Assembly (NCBI GenBank): GCA_037501455.1
Contig: CM074862.1
Span: forward strand, 65,069,501-65,133,500
DNA length: 64,000 nucleotides
DNA from: Lantana camara
Lineage: Eukaryota > Streptophyta > Magnoliopsida > Lamiales > Verbenaceae
Reading direction: 5' to 3'
Within the stretch, counting starts at the first letter, position 1. Every line of letters starts with the position of its first letter. Below, in pieces: positions 22,295 through 32,783 of this stretch. Position numbers and translations under genes: made by a program. The notes under the pieces were generated by a model. That model saw only the letters and a program-made list of their open reading frames with translations, was not told the DNA's origin and ran no database searches.

Positions 22295-22638
22295 AATATA
22301 TATATATTATATATATTTGTATTAAATATTTAAATGTGTTAATTATTTAATAGACTTTGGTTTAATTTTGAATTAAAAAGAAAGTCTTATTTTGGAGAAA
22401 ATAATCTAGTTAATTAATTACGAATTAATTAATTAGATAAAAATAAGTTATTTATTTTATAATAAATAAAGTATAAAATTATCCAAAAATAGTTTGGATA
22501 TTTTTAGCTCTTTTAAAAGTTGACTTGAATTAGAATTCAATGTCAAAGTTGGAAAATACTTGATGATCAAGTAATAGGAGAGAGAGGAACCAAATCCTTG
22601 TCCAACAAGGAATAGGTTCGGCCGTCCCTCTCCCTTTC

Positions 22639-22666
22639 CTATATATAGGGGAGCTCATGCTCCCCT
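22639..22666 (+). promoter_or_regulatory. Copia LTR core promoter: TATA box and adjacent hairpin
   Basis: CTATATATA is followed directly by AGGGGAGCTCATGCTCCCCT, an 8-bp perfect inverted repeat with a TCAT loop. The transcript would start around or just after the hairpin. The arrangement is the same in all four LTRs. Confidence 0.7.
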
Positions 22667-22833
22667 TTAGAGCTAATTGGCAATTCTTTTGGTTCATGTG
22701 TTGAACACCTTCCTTTCTCCAAGATCAAATAAACCCTAGGTTAAGCCTAAACACTAACTAGAGAACTAGCATCCTTACTAGTTAGATTGTGATCAAGTTG
22801 GTGGACTTTCTCTAGAGACTTCAAGTTAGAAGT

Positions 22834-23019
22834 TTGAAGATTCGAGCTTTACCAAGGAGAGGGGATCAAGCCGCGAGAAGAGCGTTCTTGGGTGGCTTGA
22901 AACGCTTCAAGAAAGAACAAAAGAAAAGTAAGTTTTCTGTCTCTACGAATTTGGTTACACGATTGCGAGTCCAAGGTCCTTTTGTTGGGAAAATTTTTTT
23001 AAATTGCGCTGCTTTCTGA
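22834..23019 (+). other. Short basic ORF in copia U5 (possible upstream ORF), crossed by a splice donor
   Basis: A 61-codon frame starting MKIRALPRRGDQAARRAF and rich in Arg and Lys is present in all four LTRs (31711, 40543, 49417). It lies in the transcribed U5 upstream of gag. A donor AAAA/GTAAGT at 22928 interrupts it. The protein is not recognised and conservation is explained by recent duplication, so coding is not shown. Confidence 0.25.
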
Positions 23020-23035
23020 TTCGTGTTTTCCAACA

Positions 23036-23907
23036 AGGAGTTATTGTATGAATTCTTGAAGTTTATATTGGAGGCTAGGGTTTATGAATTCATGGAACAA
23101 TTGGATTATTTGATGTTAGAAGGATGATCATGTGCTTGTACCTTGAATTTCATGCTTATATCTTGAGAATTATGGAGTTTTATGGTATACATGTTCATGA
23201 GAGTTGATCTTGAATTCTTGGTGAATTAAGCTTGAACTAAGTGTTTATGTTAGATTTTATTATACCTTGAGCATATATGCATATTAACTTCCAGAGTTCT
23301 TGCAATTAGAAATGGATTCAATGGTATTTTATGAAGGTTTGATGGTATTTCATGCATCCCCTGTTTCTTCCCCTATTTCTGCATCTTCTGCGTAACGGGA
23401 ACAACCCTTCCCGTTCCCTTTGTATTTGGGGAACGGCCGTTCCCATAGTTTGAATCATATGCATGGCGGCGAGGACGGGAACGACCCTTCCCGTTTTGGC
23501 TCTTAAGCCAGAACGGCTATTCCCATCTTTGGGGCACAGTATCGGGAGGCTGGGAACGACCCTTCCCATTTTATGCCAAAACTCCGGAACGGCCGTTCCC
23601 AGGGCTCTGGAAGGACAGAAAGTTTCTACATAAAACATGAATTTCCATTTCCTTTTCTTTACCTCTATTTGGTCCCAATCTGCTATTATATGATCAATAT
23701 CATGGCATAATATGAATATATTATGCTACATTGTTCATTACATGCCATCTCGTCACTTGATCATACCATGTGTTTTATCTGATAGCGTTATCAAGTTATG
23801 GTCTAATGAGGGTATAAATGTTTCTATTCCTTGCCCAGTATTTTCCAGAACAGAGATCGGGATCAATAACCGCGTTCACACATTCATGAATCGTCGTGTC
23901 AACCGTT
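23036..23907 (+). mobile_element. Captured X LTR segment downstream of LTR A (872 bp)
   Basis: Starts right after CCAACA, where a copia primer binding site should be, and matches 55110-55890 of the X-type LTR, including the GGAACGGCCGTTCCC palindromes. It ends at GTCAACCGTT, after which units A, B and C carry copia leader while the last copy (49619-50490) continues into X LTR. No gene. Confidence 0.85.
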
Positions 23908-23989
23908 TTGATAGAAATTAATTTAATTCGTGTTTTTGAATTTTGGATTGTTTTGGTTTTTGAACTAAAAATACAAAACACGAAATCGC

Positions 23990-24315
23990 GTTACGAAAAC
24001 GCGAGCCTGGACGTGCTAAGGCGTAGCACGCCAGGCCCACGCGCCCGCCCGCCCAGCAGTCCCGCCACCGCGCGGGACTGCCCCCCACTGCCGTCCGCCA
24101 GCACCTAGGAGAGCCCGCCTGCACCTCCCGCAACCGCACGGGAGCCTCCCCGCCGCGATCGCCCGCCTCGCCCAGCTGATGCGCGCGACGCGCGCAAGGA
24201 TGCGCGCCATGCGCACGCACGCTGGCAGCTTACGCTGTCGGCTGTGCGCAGCGCTGGCGCGCGTGTCCGAGCGCGCGATGCTGTGCGTCAGCCGGGCTTG
24301 GTCTCGGGTGGACGT
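23990..24315. other. GC-rich, hairpin-dense block of the copia leader, unit A
   Basis: A roughly 320-bp GC-rich island in AT-rich surroundings, with perfect or near-perfect inverted repeats: GCCTGG-A-CGTGCTA / TAGCACG-CCAGGC (24005-24036), CAGTCCCGC / GCGGGACTG (24057-24080) and CTCCCG / CGGGAG (about 24126-24144). Arg/Ala-rich ORFs in it are on both strands and look like compositional artefacts. Confidence 0.75.
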
Positions 24316-25482
24316 GCAGTCCGTTCCGGGCACTTCGTTTCGTGATCTTGATTTTCGTGTTTAGTCCAATCCAATCCCGATTTAATTTTTCTGAAAATTT
24401 TATTTAATTTGAATTATTTTTGAAATAATTGATTAAATTGAGATTTTAGAAATTTAAGCGATTTGAACTTTGGAAAAATTACAAATTTTATTTTCTGAAA
24501 ATAATGAAAGAATAAAATTATTGATTTTGGAAATTAATTGGAATTTTATTGGTTTATTGTTTTTTCGGGTTTTATTGAAAAGGCTCTTGAACAAGAATTG
24601 CATCTAAGTCGTGTTTTAAGTCATTAGGACTTGAAACGGGAATTTTAATTTATTGGCTAAATTTAAATTCTCGCAAAAGCATGTTAGGTGATCATGGGTT
24701 TAGATCTATGTATGGTTTTAATTTATGCACATGGATGGTTTAAATTGGGGTTGGAGCCCTATAGTTGCGTTTTTCAATTGAGGTTGGAGCCTCACTTATG
24801 TTCGTACTGTTATGTGATTTATTATGTGGCTTTCCATATTACTGTTTTTTAGGCCGGGGTATGCCCCGTGTAATTGTCTAAGGCCAATATGAAGATTGAG
24901 CCTTATTACTTTATGTCTTTTTCTTTTTATTGTTATTTGAGAGTAGAGATAGGTGGTGAGGTTTTATTTTCATTTTGGAGACAATGCACCCATGGAGTAA
25001 GATGGACCACATTCAAGTAACAAGGAGGCCATAAGTGAAGACCCCTCAAAATGTTAGGGAGGGGAATCTCAATTGTTAAATGTAATAGAGATAGGGCTCG
25101 TATTTTGTTACCGCTTTCCCTTATGTGATTTGAACTGTTTATGTGGCATGTATGTTAGAACTTGTGATTGTGGAGTGGCTCCCACATATCACGCATAAGA
25201 TAGGTAGAACCCATGATCATTACATGTTAGTATCACGCTAGGACATGTTATCTGTTTATGTGCTTGTTTGAAATGCATTTAAGTGTACTTGCATTAATCA
25301 AGACTAATAAAATTGGATAACATATATGTTGGTGAGGTCGAACCGGACAACTCTCCGGTTGATTCGAAAATTCCCATTAAATATTAAGCTAATTTCGAAC
25401 AAATAGGTATTTAATTCGAGATGCAAATTTTGAATTAAATTCCTAGCATTCCATCAATAGGTTTTAAGTTTAGTAAGTAAGG

Positions 25483-25831
25483 CTAGTTATTGTCCGCTAG
25501 TCGTGGGATAGCTAGTGGAGCTTATTAGTTCTTAGTTACCTAATTGATCATTTTAAATGATCAATATTTCATGATCGATTTTAGCAAGGGCGATGTCCGC
25601 GAGTCGTGGGTCGTTCGAACTAAGTTTTGGTCATGATCTTATGATTGATGGGTCTAGCTTAACGCCTAAGTAAATATGGATGTCGCATGAGTCGTGGGTC
25701 CATATTGAAAGATAGGTGATGCAAAAACAATTACTAAGAGTTCTAAAGGTGTTAGAATTGTTAAGTTGTACCTACCTAGGGTTCTTACTGAGAATGTCCG
25801 CGAGTCGTGGGTTCGAGGTAAAATGCCTAGG
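25483..25831 (+). repeat. Four spaced copies of TGTCCGCGAGTCGTGGG in the leader, unit A
   Basis: Copies at 25491, 25594, 25681 (TGTCGCATGAGTCGTGGG) and 25795. Three are flanked by arms that can pair: CTAGTTAT / ATAGCTAG around copy 1, AATATGGA / TCCATATT around copy 3, and CCTAGG / CCTAGG further out around copy 4. Each motif would be shown in a loop. It is conserved in units B and C (from about 34310 and 43195). Confidence 0.75.
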
Positions 25832-26017
25832 ATCTTAGTACCCACTGGGAAACGTGTTCCTCTTAGATCTTTGGGAATTATAGATCTTTGAAAAATAGTG
25901 GGAGCTACAATAGATTAAAGACCTTATCTTTTGTATATCGTTATAAATCAGCATGCTCACTAGTTCTCTGTTTTACCATTTAGATCGTAGATTCTGTGAT
26001 TCTCTACGTGTTTTGAA

Positions 26018-29000
26018 ATGGCAACCAAAAACCCTCTTGTATCGATCCTCGAGTCAAACAAGTTGACTGGTTCCAACTATTCTGATTGGCTGAGGAATCT
26101 AAAAATCATTTTAGATTCTGAGAAGAGAACTTATGTTCTCTTCGAAGGGGAGCCCAGTCCCGAAGGGGAGGCTCCCACTCGGGCCGAGCGGGATGCGATT
26201 CAGAAGTGGAAGGATGATAATCTCCAAGCCCGTTGCCTTATGTTGGCTAACATGTCTCCGGACTTGCAAAGGCAACATGAGGCCATGGAATTCGCTTGGG
26301 AGATTTACGACCACTTAGAGCAACTTTACCGCCCTAATGAACGTGTTACAAGGTATAACACTTCAAAGGAATTGTTCCACTTGAGAATGAGGGAAGGTTC
26401 AAGTGTCCATGAATATAGACTCAAGTTTCTTGCCCTTACTGAGAAACTCGCTTCCATGGACATGCCACTGAAAGATGAGCTTTCAGTGGATTTGTTGCTA
26501 GCTTCGCTCCCACCATCATTCAACCCATTTTTCCTTAACTTCAACATGAATCATGCTGGTGCTACTGTAGCTGAGCTGATTAGTCAGCTTGTGACTGCTG
26601 AAAGCACGATCAAGAAGGACAATAAGGTTTTGATGGTGAATGCTCCATCTTCCTCTTCTGGGCCTTCTAAAGGTAAGGGCAAGAAAGCCCAAAAGAAGAA
26701 GAAGAAACCCCTTAGGCCCAGTGGTGGCATTTCGAAGGGAAAGGCCCAAAAGAAGAAGCGTGATCAGAAAGAGGATGTTTGCTTCCATTGTGGCAAAGCG
26801 GGACATTGGAGGAGAAACTGCCCAGAGTACAAGGCTACTCTAAAGAAAGGTATCTTTCTCGTTGAAATAAATCTTTCTATTAATTCTCGTTCTTGGGTAC
26901 TTGATACCGGTTGTGGAACTCATATCTGTAATGATGTACAGATGCTAAGTGAAGTCCAACAACTCAAAAAAGGAGAATATGTCTTGAAGATCGGTGATGG
27001 CTCAAACGTTGAAGCTCGAGCTTTAGGCACAATTAGATTAGATTTAAGTAGTTTTGAGTTAGTCTTAAATAAAGTCCTTTATGTACCGCGCATTATTCGT
27101 AATATAATTTCAGTTCCAATATTAGATTGTGAAGGTTATGAAACTTATATTAAGAATGGTAAATATTTTATCAAACGGAACAACTCTTCCGTTCACATCG
27201 GTACTCTAAGTAATGGACTTTACCTAACTCAAAATATCAATATTATTAATATACAACGAGAAACAAAGCGTAAGAGAGATGACAAAGTTTCAGCTCCCTT
27301 ATGGCACGCTAGATTAGGACACATTTCCAAAAACAGAATTAGCAAGATAAACACTTTAGGATCATTCTCTGAAAATGATCTCAAAGAGTTAACTTCTTGC
27401 GAATCCTGTCTCAAAGGAAAAATGTCCAAAGTTCCTTTTAAAGGAACTGTGGAACGTGCCACTAAGGTTTTGGATTTGATCCATACTGATGTTTGTGGAC
27501 CGCTTAGTGTAAGCACTAGAAACAATCATCAGTATTTCATAACCTTTACTGATGACTTTAGTCGGTATGGTTATGTATACTTAATGAAGTATAAATCTGA
27601 AGCTTTTGAGAAATTCTTAGAATTTCAAAAGGAGGTTGAGAACCAAACTGGTCACAAGATCAAAGCACTTCGATCTGATCAAGGAGGCGAATATCTTAGT
27701 GAAGAATTCCTTAATCATCTCAAAGATAATGGGATTATCTCTCAGTGGACTCCTCCGGGAACTCCTCAGCTTAATGGAGTTTCTGAGAGAAGGAATCGAA
27801 CCTTACTTGATATGGTTCGTTCCATGATGAGTTTCACTGACTTACCACCTTCTTTCTGGGGTTATGCCCTAGAAAGTGCAGCAAAGATTTTGAATCTAGT
27901 TCCCTCTAAGTCAGTCCCTAAAATGCCCCATGAAATGTGGCATGGTAAAATCCCTAGCTATTCTTACTTAAGAATTTGGGGTTGTCCTGCATACGTGAAG
28001 AGGACAGTGGGAGATAAGTTAGAATCTCGTTCTAACTTATGCTACTTTGTAGGTTATCCTAAGGAATCCATAGGATACTACTTCTATGATCAATCTGAGC
28101 AAAAGGTGTTTGTTTCCAGAAATGCCACTTTTCTTGAGGAACCGTTCCTTAAAGAAAAGAAAGGCAAGATCATAGAATTAGAAGAAGTACAAAGTAACCC
28201 CACGCCACCCACTGAAGAAACGTCCCCTACTGATCAACCATAACCAATCACGAATTTCGATACACATGTAAATCCTCCTCTAAGGCGTTCTGAACGCACT
28301 CCTAGACAGCCGGAGAGATGGTATGGATTCTTCCATGAAATCTCTCAAAAGGATAATGATCCTTCAACATATGAGGAGGCACTTTCAGATTCTGACTCTG
28401 AACAGTGGATAGAAGCCATGAAATCCGAAATGGATTCCATGAACTCCAACCAAGTTTGGACCTTGGTAGATTTGCCTGATGGGGTCAAACCCATAGGTTG
28501 CAAATGGATCTTTAAGAGAAAGCTTGGAGTTGATGGAAGCATTGCAGCCTACAAAGCAAGACTGGTTGCAAAAGGATTCACTCAAAGACCCGGCGTGGAC
28601 TTTGACGAAACCTTTTCACCAGTTGCAATGCAAAAGTCCATTCGAATCATGCTTGCCATTGCTGCATATTATGACTATGAGATATGGCAAATGGATGTGA
28701 AAACTGCCTTTCTCAATGGTGACATTGACAAAGACATTTATATGGAGCAACCCATAGGTTTCACATTCAGTGGGAGTGAGCAAAAGGTTTGCAAACTCCA
28801 AAGATCAATCTATGGATTGAAACAGGCTTCTAGGAATTGGAACATTCGATTTGATGAATCAGTCAAAGCGTTTGGCTTCATGCAAATTTCGAATTAATCA
28901 TGTGTGTATAGAAAGGAATTGGAGACCTCAGTGCAATTCTTAGTACTTTATGTTGATGACATCCTTCTTATTGGGAATTCGAAGGATGACATGAAAGTGA

Positions 29001-29938
29001 CTAAGTTATGGTTATCGAACCAATTCGAGATGAAAGATCTTGGTGATGCGTCATATATCCTTGAAATTAAAATCTATAGAGATAGATCTAGAAGGTTAAT
29101 AGGACTATCACAGTCGATGTACATTGACAAAGTATTGAAGAGATTCAACATGGAGTCAGCAAAGGTTAAGAACCTTCCTATGAGTGTAGGAACATGTCTT
29201 TCAAAGAAGATGTGTCCTAAGACTAACCTTGAGAAGGAGAGAATGACTCATACACCTTATACGTCAGCAATAGGTAGCATAATGTATGCAATGTTATGTA
29301 CTCGACTGGATGTGGCTTATGCACTTAGTGTGACAAGTCGTTTCCAATCTGACCCTGGAGATGGTCACTGGGCTGTCGTGAAGAATATTCTTAAGTACTT
29401 GAAAAGTACTAAAGATTTATTCTTAGTTTACGGAGGTCAGAAAGATCTTACTGTCGAAGGATACTGCGATGCAAGCTTTGCATCAGACTTAGATGATTTT
29501 AAGTCAATGTCAGGATACATTTTCTGCCTAAACGGCGGAGCAGTGAGTTGGAAGAGTTCCAAGCAAACAACCACTGCAGATTCGACCACTGAGGCCGAAT
29601 ACTTAGCTGCAAATGATGCAGCTAAGGAAGGTGTTTGGATTAGAAACTTCATTCAAGAGTTGAATGTTGTTCCTAGCATAAAAGACCCCATTACTGTGTT
29701 TTGTGACAACACTGGGGCGGTTGCACAAGCAAGAGAACCAAGATCTCACCAACGGACCAATCACATTATGAGGAAGTATCACCTAATCTGTGATATTATC
29801 AAAAGATGAGATGTGCAAATTGAGAGGGTCACATCAGCAGAGAACGTGGCAGATCCACTTACTAAACCCCTTAGTCGAGAAGCTTTCCAAGGTCATCTTC
29901 AGAAGATGGGACTTAGAGTAGCTTTAGAATGGCTTTGA
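26018..29938 (+). pseudogene. gag-pol: Copia gag-pol, unit A (three in-frame stops)
   Basis: One 1306-codon frame with three stop codons. Domains in order, rough residues: copia-type Gag (1-230, NKLTGSNYSDWLRNLKIIL), a CCHC knuckle CFHCGKAGHWRRNC (about 254), protease with DTGCGTH (about 296), gag-pre-integrase LWHARLGHIS (about 428), integrase core with HTDVCGP, RSDQGGEY and VSERRNR (about 491, 554, 590), RT with QMDVKTAFLNGD and LYVDDILL (about 977), RNase H with GYCDASFASD (about 1148) and DSTTEAEYLAA. The integrase-before-RT order defines Ty1/copia. Gag packages the RNA, RT and RNase H make the cDNA and integrase inserts it. Stops are at 28241 (between integrase and RT), 28895 (in RT) and 29807 (near the end of RNase H). 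The start ATG has a good context (GAAATGGCA). Confidence 0.95.
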
Positions 29939-29939
29939 C

Positions 29940-29954
29940 GGGCAAGTGGGAGAT
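29940..29954 (+). promoter_or_regulatory. Copia polypurine tract, unit A
   Basis: GGGCAAGTGGGAGAT directly before LTR B. The same tract precedes LTR C (38762-38776) and LTR D (47649-47663). Confidence 0.8.
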
Positions 29955-31912
29955 TGTTAGGAATAGTGCCCTAAAAGCCGATTGTATATCCGCTTTGTGC
30001 TTTTCCTTATTGTAATCACAGACAATCTTTGAATAAAATAACGAATTGAGGCAACACTTCTTTATATGCTCTTGTTTGGTATGCGTTTACTTTAGCTGTG
30101 CATGTATGAGAACTCCCCTAATCCTGATGACTTTAGGACTCTACCATTTAGGTGAAATGGTTCATGAAACGAGCCCTATATCACATAAGTCATCATTAGT
30201 AAAATACTCCAAGCCGATGAGTCCTACAGACAGTGGGAGTGTCAACCTGACTCCTCTAAGGCTTGCTTGTGGGATCACGCCCTTAAGAAGGACCACCTTG
30301 TTTCATGGAGGTGCAAAGTGTATAGTTGATACGTGCGTGATACATGAGGGTGCTTACTTTAATAAGTAAGTTCACTTAGGTGCCCCGTGTGAGAACATTC
30401 CTAAATGGGAAAGGAAGTTTCTATTTCAGGAAATGGAAACTTCCAGATTAGGAAATATCTCACGAGTCATTGATGTGATTAATTGATCCTTAGACTTGAG
30501 GTTCCTTGTCACTTTATGAGTTAACTCTGTAGTCTCAGGTATAAGCTTTAAAGGGTGTCGCCTTAGACAACTGATTCAAGGCTTATGCTGGGACTGCACA
30601 AGTGATTCATGAAAGTGAATGAGAATCAAGAAAGGACCTACACTTGCATTTGCAAGGTGATCTCTTATTGTGTAAGTCATTCATATGCCATATGGAGTCC
30701 TTGGCCAAGGCAGTAGATCAAGACATCAAGAAAAGGGTTTCTTGGATTGAGATCAAATGGATATGAAATGCACTTAGCTTTAAGACCGGATTATTAGGGT
30801 TCTGATTATTCCCTTGCCCTAGATCTTGGTTGAGAGATAGTAAGTAGGAGGATTGTATCTCACATGAATCAATAACTTAAAGGTTCTGTCGAATCCGAAC
30901 ATTCCAATTCAGCTAGGGGTTAAACACCTGTTGCTCGACTATGGTCGTTTAACCTATGGACTGATTAATTAATTAGTGAATTTATTAATTAGGGTCACTG
31001 CTAATTGAATTGAGAACCTAGAGGGTCACACACAACAACTTGGTTACATGAGTTGAGGCTTTAAAATGATTAAACGAGTTAATCGGGCCAAGAGGGTTCC
31101 ACACGTGTGAAATCACACGTGTGGCTCACGTGAGTGACACGTGTCACTGTGACACGTGTCACACACGTGTGAATATATATATATTATATATATATGTATT
31201 AAATAATTAAATGTGTTAATTATTTAATAGACTTTGGTTTAATTTTGAATTAAAAAGAAAGTCTTATTTTGGAGAAAATAATCTAGTTAATTAATTACGA
31301 ATTAATTAATTAGATAAAAATAAGTTATTTATTTTATAATAAATAAAGTATAAAATTATCCAAAAATAGTTTCGATATTTTTAGCTCTCTTAAAAGTTGA
31401 CTTGAATTAGAATTCAAAGTCAAAGTTGGAAAATACTTGATGATCAAGTAATAGGAGAGAGAGGAACCAAATCCTTATCCAACAAGGAATAGGTTCGGCC
31501 GTCCCTCTCCCTTTCCTATATATAGGGGAGCTCATGCTCCCCTTTAGAGCTAATTGGAAATTCTTTTGGTTCATGTGTTGAACACCTTCCTTTCTCCAAG
31601 ATCAAATAAACCCTAGGTTAAGCCTAAACACTAACTAGAGAACTAGCATCCTTACTAGTTAGATTGTGATCAAGTTGGTGGACTTTCTCTAGAGACTTCA
31701 AGTTAGAAGTTTGAAGATTCGAGCTTTACCAAGGAGAGGGGATCAAGCCGCGAGAAGAGCATTCTTGGGTGGCTTGAAACGCTTCAAGAAAGAACAAAAG
31801 AAAAGTAAGTTTTCTGTCTCTACGAATTTGGTTACACGATTGCGAGTCCAAGGTCCTTTTGTTGGGAAAATTTTTTTAAATTCCGCTGCTTTCTGATTCG
31901 TGTTTTCCAACA
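29955..31912 (+). mobile_element. Copia Y LTR B, shared by units A and B
   Basis: Same ends as LTR A. It is followed by ATGAG, identical to the left flank of the whole array, whereas LTRs A, C and D are followed by AGGAG. Confidence 0.95.
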
Positions 31913-32783
31913 ATGAGTTATTATATGAATTCTTTAAGTTTATATTGGAGGCTAGGGTTTATGAATTCATGGAACAATTGGATTATTTGATGTTAGAAGG
32001 ATGATCATGTGCTTGTACCTTGAATTTCATGCTTATATCTTGAGAATTATGGAGTTTTATGGTATACATGTTCATGAGAGTTGATCTTGAATTCTTGGTG
32101 AATTAAGCTTGAACTAAGTATTTATGTTAGATTTTATTATACCTTGAGCATATATGCATATTAACTTCCAGAGTTCTTGCAATTAGAAATGGATTCAATG
32201 GTATTTTATGAAGGTTTGATGGTATTTCATGCATCCCCTGTTTCTTCCCCTATTTCTGCATCTTCTGCGTAATGGGAACGACCCTTCCCGTTCAATTTGT
32301 ATTTGGGGAACGGCCGTTCCCATAGTTTGAATCATATGCATGGCGGCGAGGACGGGAACGACCCTTCCCGTTTTGGATCTTAAGCCGGAACGGTTGTTCC
32401 CATCTTCGGGGCACAGTATCGGGAGGCTGGAACGACCCTTCCCATTTTATGCCAAAACTCCGGAACGGCCGTTCCCAGGGCTCTGGAAGGACAGAAAGTT
32501 TCTGCATAAAACATGAATTTCCATTTCCTTTTCTTTACCTCTATTTGGTCCCAATCTACTATTATATGATCAATATCATGTCATAATATGAATATATTAT
32601 GCTACATTGTTCATTGTATGCCATCTCGTCACTTGATCATGCCATGTGTTTTATCTGATAGCGTTATCAAGTTATGGTCTAATGAGGGTACAAATGTTTC
32701 TATTCCTTGCCAAGTATTTTCCAGAACAGAGATCGGGATCAATAAGCGCGTTCATACATTCATGAATCGTCGTGTCAACCGTT
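31913..32783 (+). mobile_element. Captured X LTR segment downstream of LTR B
   Basis: Second copy of the X segment, 871 bp, ending at the same GTCAACCGTT junction. No gene. Confidence 0.85.

Larger units (their letters stand above)
21078..23035 (+). mobile_element. Copia Y LTR A
   Basis: Starts TGTTAGGAATAG and ends TTTTCCAACA. It carries a palindrome cluster (22222-22294), a TATA box (22639-22647), a possible polyadenylation signal AATAAA (22728-22733), a short basic ORF and a strong splice donor GTAAGT (22928). It is the leftmost of four LTRs. Confidence 0.95.
22928..25983 (+). other. Candidate leader intron of the copia transcript
   Basis: The donor GTAAGT (22928-22933) is a perfect match to the U1 consensus. 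An acceptor near gag has a possible branch site (GCTCACTAG), a pyrimidine-rich stretch and TTTACCATTTAG ending at 25983, 34 nt before the gag ATG. Splicing would join U5 to gag and remove the X segment and the structured leader. It is conserved in units B and C. This is predicted only. Confidence 0.4.

Noticed and set aside
23918..24364. Arg/Ala-rich proteins on both strands of the GC-rich leader block
   Set aside because: Long frames on both strands are expected at this composition. Indels between units A, B and C are not multiples of three.
25806..25826. tRNA-like B box (GGGTTCGAGG) in the copia leader
   Set aside because: No A box or cloverleaf around it. It is the tail of the fourth repeated leader motif.
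26903..26920. Copia protease DTGC as a lost active site
   Set aside because: DTGC in place of DSGA is common in plant copia proteases and keeps D-T-G.
26111..27525. Antisense ORFs across copia gag-pol
   Set aside because: They shadow the gag-pol frame and recur in each unit only because the units are duplicates.
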